A DNA stretch of 64,000 nucleotides, from NCBI RefSeq assembly GCF_002732165.1, contig NZ_MRZO01000003.1, forward strand, positions 62,001 to 126,000, given 5' to 3'. The position numbers and the translations under genes were made by a program. The notes under the pieces were generated by a model that was not told the origin of the DNA, did not search any database, and worked only from the letters and a program-made list of their open reading frames with translations. Positions 1 to 9,280 of the stretch are shown in pieces. Source of the DNA: Staphylococcus xylosus. Its GTDB lineage: Bacteria; Bacillota; Bacilli; Staphylococcales; Staphylococcaceae. The first letter of the stretch is position 1. The number at the start of each line of letters is the position of its first letter.

Positions 1-172
1 CAATAAACTGAGTAGCTAAATCATTTATTTGAATATAATTGAATATAAAATCATCAAAAAAAGAATAGTAAACATCAAAGCGTATTTACAACTTGATGAA
101 GTGACTAGTATTTAAAGGTACTTATTCTAAGACTTTTATCTATTTGTCATTTCTGTAATATTCTATAGATTG

Positions 173-201
173 AGGCTGGGGCAAATTAATTGTCTCAGCC
201 T
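173..201. terminator. GAGGCTG-type hairpin
   Basis: AGGCTGGGGCAA (173-184) pairs with TTGTCTCAGCCT (190-201), allowing G-U pairs, around a 5-nt loop. The same sequence family recurs at 23356-23387 and 58079-58109 and is common as an intergenic terminator in staphylococci. The gene it serves lies outside the window or upstream on the left. Confidence 0.55.
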
Positions 202-225
202 TAATTATTATATAGAACTTTTACT

Positions 226-239
226 TGAGCGATTGCTCA
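226..239. promoter_or_regulatory. Operator-like dyad
   Basis: TGAGCGATTGCTCA is an exact 5-bp inverted repeat around GATT, extended by weaker pairing to TTACTTGAGC...GCTCAGGTGAA. Its shape fits a TetR-family operator. No regulator gene is adjacent inside the window, so the role is unassigned. Confidence 0.35.
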
Positions 240-373
240 GGTGAAATATTTATTCATACAATACTAATTGTCTTTGCCAATAGTGTAGGATAACGAAAAT
301 TTTTAAATAAAATAGATTCCTGTTCCATTAATAATTTCCACTTTGTTAACGTTAAAATAGTTTCTCAATATAA

Positions 374-402
374 TTGAATCGCAGAACGATAAAAACTATA
401 CT
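374..402 (+). promoter_or_regulatory. Promoter of CapA-like gene
   Basis: A TTGAAT -35 (374-379), a 17-nt spacer and a TATACT -10 (397-402) lie about 50 nt before the ATG at 456. Spacing is ideal for the housekeeping sigma factor. Confidence 0.5.
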
Positions 403-455
403 GAAATTAATATAATTAAATTTAAAAGATAATTCTTGATGAGAGGGCGTCTTTG

Positions 456-1595
456 ATGAGGTATCGTATACTTTTAACTTTATTAATTTCACTTTTTTTA
501 ACGTTATGTATATTTTGTTTATCAGATCAAAAGAATTTAACTCATAAAGCATCTTTTTATGCTGTAGGTGATAATTTAATACATCCCGTTGTATATCATG
601 ACGCATTACAAAGCAATGGTAGTTATAATTTTGAGCCTATGTATAAATCATTAAAGTAAGAAATCCAAGCAGCAGATATTGCTTATATAAATCAGGAGTC
701 ACCGATTGGTGGGGATGAAAAGGGACTTTCAGGTTTTAAACAGTTCAATACCCCTAATGATATTGCTAAAGATGTTATCAATACTGGGTTTAATGTAGTG
801 AATGGCGCCAACAATCATGCTTTGGATCAAGGTACTGATGGATTATTAAATGAAATTAATGTGTGGGAGCATTTCAAATGTGTTTTTTATACAGGTACAT
901 TTAAATCACAAAAAGATAGAGATACCATTCCGACATTTAACAAAAATGGTATAAAAATTGCGATGTTAAGTTATACATACGGCACGAACGATATTAAACC
1001 AGAAAATAAATATCAAATTAACTACTTTAATGAGGAACAAATCAAGAAAGATGTCGCAAAAGCTAAAGAACAAAGTGATATGGTTATGGTATCGGCACAT
1101 TGGGGTAATGAAGGCAAACATGAGCCTAATGCCAAACAGAAAAGATACGCCAAGGTATTTGCTAATGCTGGGGTCGATGTAGTAATAGGAACACATCCTC
1201 ACGTGATTCAGCCAGTCCAATGGGTGAACGGCAACGATAATCATCGAACATTGGTTGCTTATTCCCTGGGAAATTTCCTCAATGGCCAATCTACTGGCAA
1301 TGAAAGCAATGCGCTAGGGGGCAACCTTCAGTTTAATATTGAAAAACAACCTAAAGTCATAACAATCAAAGATGTAAAATGGAAGTCATTAGTAACACAT
1401 TATGAAATTGCGAATCCACTTGATAATAATACAAGACAAAATTTTAAAATGTATCCACTGTCTGATTATAGTAATAATAAAGCTAAGCAACACGCTTTGA
1501 ATACAACTGAAGAAAATGAAATGACTAAAGATAAAATGGAATCTATTACTAGAAAAGTCATAGATAATCAATATTTAGATGACACTAGTTATTAA
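456..1595 (+). pseudogene. CapA-family protein, in-frame stop
   Basis: CapA/PgsA-type metallophosphatase-fold protein, a family linked to poly-gamma-glutamate or capsule synthesis at the membrane. The reading frame is continuous from ATG 456 (SD GAGGG at 443-447) to 1595 except for one TAA at 657-659. Before it lie an N-terminal hydrophobic helix and the motif AVGDNLIHP; after it, in the same frame, come DIAYINQESPIGG and NNHALDQG, the expected family motifs, then GTHPHVIQP. One base change would restore about 379 codons. The N-terminal piece alone has no intact domain. The gene stands alone, without capBCD partners, so its role is unclear. Either a real nonsense mutation or a sequence error; family assignment is firm, function is not. 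Confidence 0.85.
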
Positions 1596-1611
1596 AATTT
1601 TATATTATATA

Positions 1612-1647
1612 ACCCCCCTGAACTGTTGAATTAAAGTTCAGGGGGGT
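1612..1647. terminator. Bidirectional terminator
   Basis: A perfect 13-bp stem, ACCCCCCTGAACT (1612-1624) with AGTTCAGGGGGGT (1635-1647), sits between two convergent genes, the CapA-like gene and the nucleoside hydrolase. AT-rich tails follow on both sides. Confidence 0.85.
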
Positions 1648-1652
1648 GCCTA

Positions 1653-2594
1653 TTATTTTGTAACTTTTTTAGCTAAATCAGTAATATATTTGAAGAAATT
1701 ATCATGGTCAACATGGTCGATTACTGAAATGGGTCTACCGCATTGATTGTCGACATAAGTTTTACCTTGACTAGGACCCTCTGTATATACAGATACATTT
1801 AAATCATGCTTACGAATCAGCTCAGGCATGCCAATATAAGCTGTAGTTAAGACATCCCAAAGAAAATAAGTTGAATTCGTTTGGAAATGAGTTAATGGTG
1901 GGACAGCTGCATAACTTACACCTAAAAAATCTACCCCAGGATAATGGCGTTCATTGGCCCACGCTTGTCTAACATCCCAAGTCATAGGTACTTGATTGGT
2001 GCTTTCTAAAGCAACCATATCTATTTTAATCTCTGTATCAAAAACTGTTTTTACGGCTTCAGGATCCCAAAAGGCATTCCATTCTGCACTGCCATCATGT
2101 TCAGGTTCTTCCACATTACCTTTCTCTAAAAATGTTCCGCCCATCCATACTAAGCGTTCAATATTTTGAACAATTGTAGCATCTACAGTGATTGCTTTAG
2201 CTAAATCAGTAAGTGGTCCAGTAAAGAGTAAAGTAACTTTTTCAGTACTATTATGAATTTTATCAATTATATCTAGATAAGCTTCATGTTTTAGAATATT
2301 AGAACGTCCATTTGTAGGTTCGTTTAAGATGGGTAACGCATCCATAAAGAAAGCGTGCATACGCCAATCTTTGGGAAATGGGTTTTTACCGCGTTCTTTT
2401 GAAGCGGCTATGTGAATTGGTTGTTCAGAGAAACGATTGACAATTTTTTGAGAGGCACTTACTGCAGGCTCGATATAACTATCTGCGCCAATGGCACTAA
2501 CACCAACAAGTTTTATATCATCCATATGCAATAGAAGAAATAAGGAAATTAAATCGTCTACGCCACCATCATGATTAAAATAAATTTGTTTCAT
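1653..2594 (-). CDS. Nucleoside hydrolase
   Basis: Inosine/uridine-preferring nucleoside hydrolase family; cleaves the N-glycosidic bond of ribonucleosides in the cytoplasm for purine and pyrimidine salvage. The N-terminal DGGVDD near residue 10 corresponds to the family Asp cluster that binds calcium and the ribose, and the Asn/Asp-rich segment AEWNAFWDPEA matches the mid-protein N-x-x-x-D-P-E-A motif. Length 313 residues is usual. I place the start at 2594 because GGAGGCG lies 9-15 nt upstream; an ATG at 2612 would overlap that ribosome site. It is transcribed alone, convergent with the CapA-like gene and divergent from the ProP-like gene. Substrate specificity cannot be read from the sequence. 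Confidence 0.88.
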   Translation of the reverse strand: MKQIYFNHDGGVDDLISLFLLLHMDDIKLVGVSAIGADSYIEPAVSASQKIVNRFSEQPIHIAASKERGKNPFPKDWRMHAFFMDALPILNEPTNGRSNILKHEAYLDIIDKIHNSTEKVTLLFTGPLTDLAKAITVDATIVQNIERLVWMGGTFLEKGNVEEPEHDGSAEWNAFWDPEAVKTVFDTEIKIDMVALESTNQVPMTWDVRQAWANERHYPGVDFLGVSYAAVPPLTHFQTNSTYFLWDVLTTAYIGMPELIRKHDLNVSVYTEGPSQGKTYVDNQCGRPISVIDHVDHDNFFKYITDLAKKVTK

Positions 2595-2888
2595 TTTTAA
2601 ATACGCCTCCATAAGTTGTGATGCTTTTATTATAACAAAATTAAATCGTATTAGTTATGAGCTTGAAAGTAGTTGCTTAGCATTAATATAAGTTTTTTGT
2701 TAACTACAAATGTTAATTTAAGTTGGATATTTTAGTTGAATATAATCGTCATAAAAATGAGCAGTACATATCAATTGAAAAATATTTTTGGAAATTAAAT
2801 CGATTATCATGCGAATTTTAAGTGTTTACAAAATAATACATAGGTTATGTTATATTAAATGGAAACAAATTAAGGGGTGTTTTTATTT

Positions 2889-4289
2889 GTGAAGTTTGAA
2901 AAAGAAAAAGTTAACAGAGTAGATTCAGATCAAGCAAAAAAAGGTGTGGTAGCTACGAGTATCGGTAATGCCATTGAATGGTTTGACTTTGGCTTATATG
3001 CTCAATTAGCAGTCATTATAAGCGCAAATTTCTTTGGAAATTTACCGCAAGAAATGCAAATAGTCTCTACGTTTGCTGTATTTGCTTTTGCATTTATTGT
3101 TAGACCTATTGGTGGTATATTCTTCAGTCATTTAGGGGATAAATATGGACGGAAGATTGTACTGTCGACAACGATACTACTTATGGCGGCATCCACACTG
3201 ATGCTCGGCTTATTACCAACACAAGAACAAATTGGTATATGGGCTCCGATTCTATTACTAGTAGTTCGTATGATTCAATCATTCTCGACAGGGGGAGAAT
3301 ATGCAGGAGCAATGACTTATATTGCTGAAACAGCGCCTGATAAGACTCGTGGTAAATTGGGAAGCGGTTTAGAAATTGGAACACTTTCTGGTAGTATAAT
3401 GGCGGCGATTTTAGCAGGCTTGATGTATTCATTACTAAGTGATCAACAAATGGTGGATTGGGGTTGGAGAATTCCGTTTATTATTGCTGCACCTTTAGGT
3501 ATCGTGGGTATTATTTTACGTTCAAGCTTAGACGAAAGTCCTGCCTACGAATCTACATTAGAAGAAAAAGAAGAATTAGAATATTCTTATTTAGATATAT
3601 TTAAATATTACTGGAGAGATGTTGTCGTTTGCTTCACTGGTGTTGCATTTTTGAATGTCGCAAACTACATGGTACTTTCTTATATGCCTTCTTTCCTTAA
3701 CTCAACCATAAATTTAGGTGGAACGATGGGTTCTATATTAAGTATTGTAACAATGTTAATCATGATACCTGCAGTGTTCTTCTTTGGTTGGTATAGTGAT
3801 AAGGTTGGTAACAAACGTACAATAATATTTGGGTTAGCAGGATTTAGTTTATTTTCCATACTTGCTTTTTGGTTAATGAGTATACCAATGATTCCATTCG
3901 TGTTATTAGGCTTGTTTATTATTGCACTATTCATGTCTACATTTGAAGGTGTAATGCCCTCAGTCTTACCGAGTATGTTTCATACAAAAGTAAGACTGCG
4001 TATGCTATCACTTGTATATAATATTGGTGCCGCAGTTTTTGGTGGTTTAACGCCATTTATCTTGTCTACTTTAGTAGAAACTACAGGGCAACGAATTGCG
4101 CCATCTTATTATCTAATGTTTATTAATGTGATTGGACTCATTATTTTTATAACAATGTTTAAATCTACATCGAATAAATCACTTAGAGGTTCATATCCTA
4201 ATGTTGAAACTCAAGAAGATTATGAAGATGTTGTAAAAAATCCTAAAGACGCATTATGGTGGGAATCAGAAGAGATTCCTAAAAAGTAA
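2889..4289 (+). CDS. ProP-like MFS transporter
   Basis: Major facilitator of the metabolite:H+ symporter family, closest in feel to staphylococcal ProP (proline/glycine betaine). The N-terminus ATSIGNAIEWFDFGLYA is the family signature of the first transmembrane helix, followed by the loop motif GDKYGRK after helix 2 and about 12 hydrophobic segments. The GTG at 2889 (SD AAGGGG 2872-2877) gives 466 residues, a length typical of staphylococcal ProP; a GTG at 2877 would lie within the SD. It lies alone with its own upstream AT-rich region. The acidic and basic C-terminal tail is shorter than the coiled-coil tail of E. coli ProP, so osmosensing is not implied. Proline or betaine as substrate is by family only. 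Confidence 0.82.
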   Translation: MKFEKEKVNRVDSDQAKKGVVATSIGNAIEWFDFGLYAQLAVIISANFFGNLPQEMQIVSTFAVFAFAFIVRPIGGIFFSHLGDKYGRKIVLSTTILLMAASTLMLGLLPTQEQIGIWAPILLLVVRMIQSFSTGGEYAGAMTYIAETAPDKTRGKLGSGLEIGTLSGSIMAAILAGLMYSLLSDQQMVDWGWRIPFIIAAPLGIVGIILRSSLDESPAYESTLEEKEELEYSYLDIFKYYWRDVVVCFTGVAFLNVANYMVLSYMPSFLNSTINLGGTMGSILSIVTMLIMIPAVFFFGWYSDKVGNKRTIIFGLAGFSLFSILAFWLMSIPMIPFVLLGLFIIALFMSTFEGVMPSVLPSMFHTKVRLRMLSLVYNIGAAVFGGLTPFILSTLVETTGQRIAPSYYLMFINVIGLIIFITMFKSTSNKSLRGSYPNVETQEDYEDVVKNPKDALWWESEEIPKK

Positions 4290-4426
4290 TATAAATATTC
4301 GGAAATAATAGAACTTACTTAACAATAATAGCAGTTCCTTTTGTAGAAATGTATACACTATAAGTAGAGAATTGTATGTAATTATATAGGTATTTTTTGA
4401 TTTTTATATTTGTGTGACATTATAGA

Positions 4427-4475
4427 AAAGCAGTATTTACAAGGTATTTTAAGAATAAACTGTAAATACTGCTTT
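4427..4475 (+). terminator. Terminator after ProP-like gene
   Basis: A perfect 15-bp stem AAAGCAGTATTTACA (4427-4441) / TGTAAATACTGCTTT (4461-4475) with a 19-nt loop is followed by TATTTTGTATTT. It lies about 140 nt after the ProP-like stop. Confidence 0.75.
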
Positions 4476-4768
4476 ATTTTGTATTTATACACATTAAAAG
4501 TAAATGTTATATTAAATTTGTTTTTCAACGTACTATAAAATGCTTTAACCACTGATGTTATAGGCTTCAAGCAGCATTTACTACTTTTTAGAATTTATTT
4601 GTATTTATACTTTAAATGAATAAATGAGTAACATAACAAAACAGCCCTTCAAGTTGTTTGTATCGGGAGGTCAAAGCGTATTAATTGTACAAAACTATCA
4701 TACATTTTCCACTTCTATTTTGTATAAAAATACTAAAATATACATAGTTTGGCAATTGGAATGTTGAT

Positions 4769-4796
4769 TTGACTTGAATTTTAATCAGAGTATAAT
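4769..4796 (+). promoter_or_regulatory. Promoter of APC permease
   Basis: TTGACT (4769-4774), a 16-nt spacer and a perfect TATAAT (4791-4796) precede the permease start by about 80 nt. Confidence 0.6.
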
Positions 4797-4874
4797 AACG
4801 AAATATACAAGAGCGTGTATAAATTTTACATTTTCTTGATATGAATATAAAAGATGTTTAAAGTAGGAGTAATT

Positions 4875-6503
4875 ATGGAACAAAAGGATGAAAGTAATAA
4901 GATTAATTTACCACAGTTGGTATTGCTAGGGTTGGGATCACTTATTGGTTCTGGTTGGTTATTCGGTGCTTGGGAAGCGTCATCTATAGCAGGCCCAGCT
5001 GCAATTATCTCATGGGTTATTGGTTTTGTAGTCATTGGATCAATTGCCTATAACTACATAGAGATAGGTACAATGTTTCCGCAATCGGGTGGAATGAGTA
5101 ACTATGCGCAATATACACATGGTTCATTGTTAGGTTTTATTGCTTCTTGGGCTAACTGGGTATCATTAGTAACTATTATCCCAATCGAAGCAGTATCAGC
5201 AGTACAATATATGAGTTCTTGGCCATGGTCATGGGCAAAATTCACAACAGGATTAATGAAAGATGGTTCTATAAGTAACGCTGGATTAATGGCAGTGTTT
5301 GTAATTATTATTATATTTTCATTATTGAACTATTGGTCAGTTAAACTGTTAACTTCATTTACAAGTTTAATTTCAGTATTTAAATTAGGTGTACCGTTAT
5401 TGACAATTATAATGTTGATGATTTCCGGTTTTGATACAGGCAATTATGGTCATACGGCAGGTCAATTTATGCCTTATGGTTCAGCACCTATATTTGCAGC
5501 GACAACCGCTTCAGGTATTATATTTTCTTTTAATGCATTCCAAACTATTATTAATATGGGATCAGAAATACAAAAGCCCGAAAAAAATATCGCTCGAGGC
5601 ATAGCTATCTCACTAACATTAAGTGCGGCGTTATACATAGTGCTTCAAAGTACATTTATTACATCAATGCCTAGTGACATGATTCATGAAAATGGTTGGA
5701 GTGGTATTAACTTTAACTCTCCATTTGCTGATATGGCTATTCTTTTAGGTTTGAATTGGTTAGCTATTTTGTTATATATGGAAGCTGTTGTTTCACCATT
5801 TGGTACAGGTGTATCATTTGTTGCGGTAACTGGTCGTGTACTACGTGCAATGGAAAAAAATGGTCACATCCCTAAATTTTTAGGTAAGATGAATGAAAAA
5901 TATAACATTCCACGTGTGGCTATTATTTTTAATGCCATTATTAGTATGTTAATGGTGTCATTATTCCGTGATTGGGCGACATTGGCAAGTGTTATATCAA
6001 CAGCTACACTAGTTGCCTATTTAACTGGACCGACTACAGTTATTTCATTACGAAAAATGGCTCCGAACATGCATAGGCCGTTTCGTGCTAACTTGTTGAA
6101 ATTTATGGCGCCTTTCTCATTTGTTATGGCATCGCTAGCGATTTATTGGGCGATGTGGCCGACGACTGCACAAGTAATCTTTATTATAATTTTAGGTTTA
6201 CCAATTTACTTCTTTTATGAATATAAAATGAATTGGAAAAATACTAAGAAACAAATTGGCGGTAGTTTGTGGATTATTTTATATCTTATTGTACTTGCTA
6301 CCTTATCATTTATAGGAAGTAAAGAATTTAACGGTATGGACTGGATTCACTATCCATATGATTTTGTAGTAATTATCATCATTGCACTAATGTTTTATAA
6401 ATTTGGTACGTCTAGTTATTTTGAAAGTATTTACTTTAAACGTGCTAAGAAGATAAATAAAGATATGCGTGAAGATTTAATAGAGAAACAAGAGATAGAG
6501 TAA
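4875..6503 (+). CDS. APC-family amino acid permease
   Basis: Amino acid/polyamine/organocation (APC) superfamily permease in the cytoplasmic membrane, 542 residues with about 12 hydrophobic helices. The helix-1 sequence LGLGSLIGSGWLFG is the family's substrate-binding unwound segment (consensus G-x-G-x-G), and FNAFQTIINMGSEIQKPEKNI matches the helix 6-8 region and its conserved loop. The start at 4875 is chosen because AGGAG lies 8 nt upstream; an in-frame ATG at 4854 would place that SD inside the gene. It is monocistronic with its own promoter and terminator. The neighbouring arginine operon does not by itself show that arginine or ornithine is the substrate; substrate remains open. Confidence 0.85.
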   Translation: MEQKDESNKINLPQLVLLGLGSLIGSGWLFGAWEASSIAGPAAIISWVIGFVVIGSIAYNYIEIGTMFPQSGGMSNYAQYTHGSLLGFIASWANWVSLVTIIPIEAVSAVQYMSSWPWSWAKFTTGLMKDGSISNAGLMAVFVIIIIFSLLNYWSVKLLTSFTSLISVFKLGVPLLTIIMLMISGFDTGNYGHTAGQFMPYGSAPIFAATTASGIIFSFNAFQTIINMGSEIQKPEKNIARGIAISLTLSAALYIVLQSTFITSMPSDMIHENGWSGINFNSPFADMAILLGLNWLAILLYMEAVVSPFGTGVSFVAVTGRVLRAMEKNGHIPKFLGKMNEKYNIPRVAIIFNAIISMLMVSLFRDWATLASVISTATLVAYLTGPTTVISLRKMAPNMHRPFRANLLKFMAPFSFVMASLAIYWAMWPTTAQVIFIIILGLPIYFFYEYKMNWKNTKKQIGGSLWIILYLIVLATLSFIGSKEFNGMDWIHYPYDFVVIIIIALMFYKFGTSSYFESIYFKRAKKINKDMREDLIEKQEIE

Positions 6504-6633
6504 GAAGCAGACTTTTTTAATAGAGCAATATACAAAGAGAGTGCTTTAACGATGCGCTCATAGCACGTCGTAATGAACTAACATCTAACTTTAAATTTGT
6601 CTCGAACTATAGAGAATCAAGTCAACTTTGTGG

Positions 6634-6686
6634 GGCAAGCATACGGAATTAAATTATTTTGTAATTTCGTGTGCTCGCCTTTTTTA
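6634..6686 (+). terminator. Terminator after APC permease
   Basis: An 18-bp stem with one mismatch and two G-U pairs, GGCAAGCATACGGAATTA (6634-6651) with TAATTTCGTGTGCTCGCC (6662-6679), is followed by TTTTTTATTT. Confidence 0.75.
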
Positions 6687-6909
6687 TTTAATTTTGTGTT
6701 TTACGGTTATCTGGATTGTTTTACATAATGAACTACCCCTATTTTATTGGAGTACAATTTAACGGTATGCTATATGTTATGCAGGATAAATGCATATAAA
6801 AGAATATATAACTCCACGCTAATTATTTTGAAAATTTAGATAAATTACGGTTTAATTGCTATGAATCGAGGTTTTAAATGGTTTTTAAGTGTAAAAATTC
6901 AAAAAAACT

Positions 6910-6957
6910 TTGACTAATAGTAAAAATAAGCGTATTATATATGAATATTAATTCAGT
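6910..6957 (+). promoter_or_regulatory. argD promoter with ARG box
   Basis: TTGACT (6910-6915), 17 nt, TATTAT (6933-6938), then TGAATATTAATTCA (6942-6955), an exact match to the TGAAT-WWWW-ATTCA core bound by ArgR/AhrC repressors. The box covers the expected transcription start, the right place for arginine-dependent repression of argDCJB. Confidence 0.85.
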
Positions 6958-6992
6958 TTTAAGAATAAATATAAAAGGAATGAGGATTTTTG

Positions 6993-8183
6993 ATGAACGA
7001 TTTATTTGCACTAACAGATCAGTATAGTTCGAACAATTATAGCCCGTTGAAATTAGCACTGGCTAAAGGCCGTGGCGCTAAAGTTTGGGATGTAGAAGAA
7101 AATAATTATATAGATTGTGTTTCGGGTTTCTCAGTCGTCAATCAAGGGCATTGTCATCCTAAAATTATAAAAGCATTTCAAGAACAAAGTGAAAAAATAA
7201 CAATGGTTTCTCGTGCTCTATATAGTGATAACCTAGGAAAGTGGGAAGAAAAGATATGCTCACTTGCTAATAAAGAAAAAGTACTTCCAATGAACACAGG
7301 TACTGAAGCTATTGAAACAGCGATTAAAATCGCTCGTAAATGGGGCACAGATGTCAAAGGCATTGCTGATGGTGAAGGTGAAATTATAGCGATGAATGGC
7401 AACTTTCATGGCCGTACGCTAGGTGCCTTGTCGCTATCTTCCCAAGAAAGTTATAAACAAGGGTTTGGGCCATTGTTAGATAACGTTCACTACACTGACT
7501 TTGGTGATATAAGTCATTTAAAAGATTTAATTAATAACAATACAACAGCTATTATATTAGAACCTATTCAAGGTGAGGGCGGCGTCAATATTCCACCCGA
7601 TGATTTTATAAAAGAAGTGCGTAAGTTATGTGATGAACATAATGTGTTATTTATTGCAGATGAAATACAGGTAGGCCTTGGACGTACAGGTAAAATGTTT
7701 GCTATGGAATGGGAAGGCGTAGAACCTGATATTTATCTACTTGGTAAGTCACTTGGTGGAGGTCTTTATCCAATATCAGCAGTATTAGCTAACCACGACG
7801 TGATGGATGTACTAACTCCAGGTACCCATGGATCTACATTTGGAGGTAATCCGCTTGCATGTGCAGTTTCAATGGCTGCATTAGATGTACTAATTGAAGA
7901 ACAGCTAATAGAGAATTCTGAAAAACTTGGACAGAAATTATTAAATGAATTACAACTTATAGATAGTAATATCATCTCTGATGTGAGAGGTAGGGGATTA
8001 TTTATCGGATTAGAACTAACAGAAGCAGCGCAACCATATTGCTTAGAGATGATTGATAAAGGTGTGTTATGTAAAGAAACACAAGGCAATATTATTCGTA
8101 TTGCGCCACCACTAGTTATTAATGAGCAAGAGATAGATCAAGTAATCAGTGTGATTACTGAAGTATTAGAAAAAGACAAATAA
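6993..8183 (+). CDS. Acetylornithine/ornithine aminotransferase
   Basis: Class III PLP-dependent aminotransferase. In this operon it most likely converts N-acetylglutamate semialdehyde to N-acetylornithine (ArgD role); the staphylococcal orthologue is often annotated as ornithine aminotransferase RocD1. Visible motifs: NTGTEAIETAIKIARKWG (PLP phosphate binding), IADEIQVGLGRTG with the pyridine-N Asp, and LLGKSLGGG with the Schiff-base lysine at about residue 252. Length 396 is usual. Start at ATG 6993 follows AAGGAATGAGG; a TTG at 6990 is the alternative. First gene of argDCJB, behind an ARG box. Which substrate dominates in vivo cannot be told from sequence. Confidence 0.93.
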   Translation: MNDLFALTDQYSSNNYSPLKLALAKGRGAKVWDVEENNYIDCVSGFSVVNQGHCHPKIIKAFQEQSEKITMVSRALYSDNLGKWEEKICSLANKEKVLPMNTGTEAIETAIKIARKWGTDVKGIADGEGEIIAMNGNFHGRTLGALSLSSQESYKQGFGPLLDNVHYTDFGDISHLKDLINNNTTAIILEPIQGEGGVNIPPDDFIKEVRKLCDEHNVLFIADEIQVGLGRTGKMFAMEWEGVEPDIYLLGKSLGGGLYPISAVLANHDVMDVLTPGTHGSTFGGNPLACAVSMAALDVLIEEQLIENSEKLGQKLLNELQLIDSNIISDVRGRGLFIGLELTEAAQPYCLEMIDKGVLCKETQGNIIRIAPPLVINEQEIDQVISVITEVLEKDK

Positions 8184-8225
8184 TAGCGTTTTAAAAGACC
8201 GAATATTCAGAAAGGACTGAACGCC

Positions 8226-9257
8226 ATGATAGATGTTGGCATTGTTGGAGGTAGTGGTTATGGAGCGATTGAATTAATTAGATTATTAACACATCATCCA
8301 TATGTAAATGTTAAGTATGTGTTCTCGCATTCAAAAATTGACGAACCAATCAAAGAAACATTTCCTCACTTGAGTCACTTAACACATCAATATGAAGCGC
8401 TAAATAGTGAGCATATTGACTGTGATGTTGTATTTTTTGCAACGCCTTCTAATATAAGTAAAGATTTAGCACCATCATTAATTGAAAAAGACATTAAGGT
8501 TATTGATTTGTCAGGTGATTTCAGATTAGCTGATAGAACGACATATAAACAATTCTATGGTGAAACAGCAGCACCACAAGAACAATTAAAAAAAGCCAAT
8601 TATAGTATCGCGGAGTGGTCAAATATTGAACCGAACAATACGCAATTAGTTGCCAACCCCGGTTGTTTTCCTACTGCAACATTGTTAGCTTTACATCCAC
8701 TGGTTGATCAACAAATCATTAACAATGATTCTATTATTATTGATGCTAAAACGGGTATTTCAGGTGCAGGACGATCACTAGCGCAACATGTCCATTATTC
8801 AGAGATGAATGAAAACTTTAGCGCTTATGCCATCGGTAAGCATAAGCATAAACCTGAAATAGAACAGTATATTTCAAAGCTAGCAAATGAAAATGTAAAA
8901 GTAGTATTTACCCCACATCTTGTTCCAATGACGAGAGGTATATTATCAACAATTTATGTAAAACTTAATCAACATATGACTAGCGAAGATTTACATGCAA
9001 CTTTCACAGATTATTATGAAGATAAATCATTTGTCCGTATTAGAGATATTGGCATTTATCCGAAAACGAAAGAAGTCTACGGCAGTAATTTTTGTGATAT
9101 TGGTATTTATGTCGACGAAGAAAGTCAAAGTGCAATTATTGTATCGGTAATTGACAACTTAGTTAAAGGGGCAAGCGGCCAAGCGATACAAAACTTGAAC
9201 TTAATGCATGGATGGAAAGAAAATACAGGATTAACTCAAACACCAGTATATCCATAA
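8226..9257 (+). CDS. N-acetyl-gamma-glutamyl-phosphate reductase
   Basis: ArgC, third step of arginine synthesis: NADPH-dependent reduction of N-acetylglutamyl phosphate to the semialdehyde. N-terminal Rossmann motif [13 protein letters not shown], and the nucleophile in VANPGCFPT, Cys about 147. The C-terminal half carries [10 protein letters not shown] and [10 protein letters not shown], typical of the type 1 (long) ArgC. Length 343 is normal. SD AAAGGA lies before ATG 8226, and the gene starts 42 nt after argD, so it is in the same transcript. Confidence 0.97.
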   Translation: MIDVGIVGGSGYGAIELIRLLTHHPYVNVKYVFSHSKIDEPIKETFPHLSHLTHQYEALNSEHIDCDVVFFATPSNISKDLAPSLIEKDIKVIDLSGDFRLADRTTYKQFYGETAAPQEQLKKANYSIAEWSNIEPNNTQLVANPGCFPTATLLALHPLVDQQIINNDSIIIDAKTGISGAGRSLAQHVHYSEMNENFSAYAIGKHKHKPEIEQYISKLANENVKVVFTPHLVPMTRGILSTIYVKLNQHMTSEDLHATFTDYYEDKSFVRIRDIGIYPKTKEVYGSNFCDIGIYVDEESQSAIIVSVIDNLVKGASGQAIQNLNLMHGWKENTGLTQTPVYP

Positions 9258-9280
9258 GCTAATTTGAAAGGGGAGAGAAG

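Larger units (their letters stand above)
1..455. other. Left-edge non-coding stretch
   Basis: No convincing gene is visible here. The stretch holds a GAGGCTG-type hairpin (173-201), an operator-like dyad TGAGC-gatt-GCTCA (226-239), a short palindrome TTAACGTTAA (346-355) and a promoter for the CapA-like gene (374-402). The first 170 bases are very AT-rich with stops in all frames. Confidence 0.6.
4290..4874. other. Intergenic, 585 nt
   Basis: Between the ProP-like and APC genes there is no coding sequence I can support. It contains a strong terminator (4427-4475) and the APC permease promoter (4769-4796). The remainder is AT-rich and featureless to my reading. Confidence 0.6.
6504..6992. other. 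Intergenic, 489 nt
   Basis: No gene seen. It holds the permease terminator (6634-6686) and the argD promoter with ARG box (6910-6957). I looked for a T-box or other leader and found no conserved core. Confidence 0.55.

Noticed and set aside
6504..6640. T-box or other leader RNA
   Set aside because: No T-box sequence or aptamer core was found; the stretch precedes a terminator rather than the next gene's promoter.
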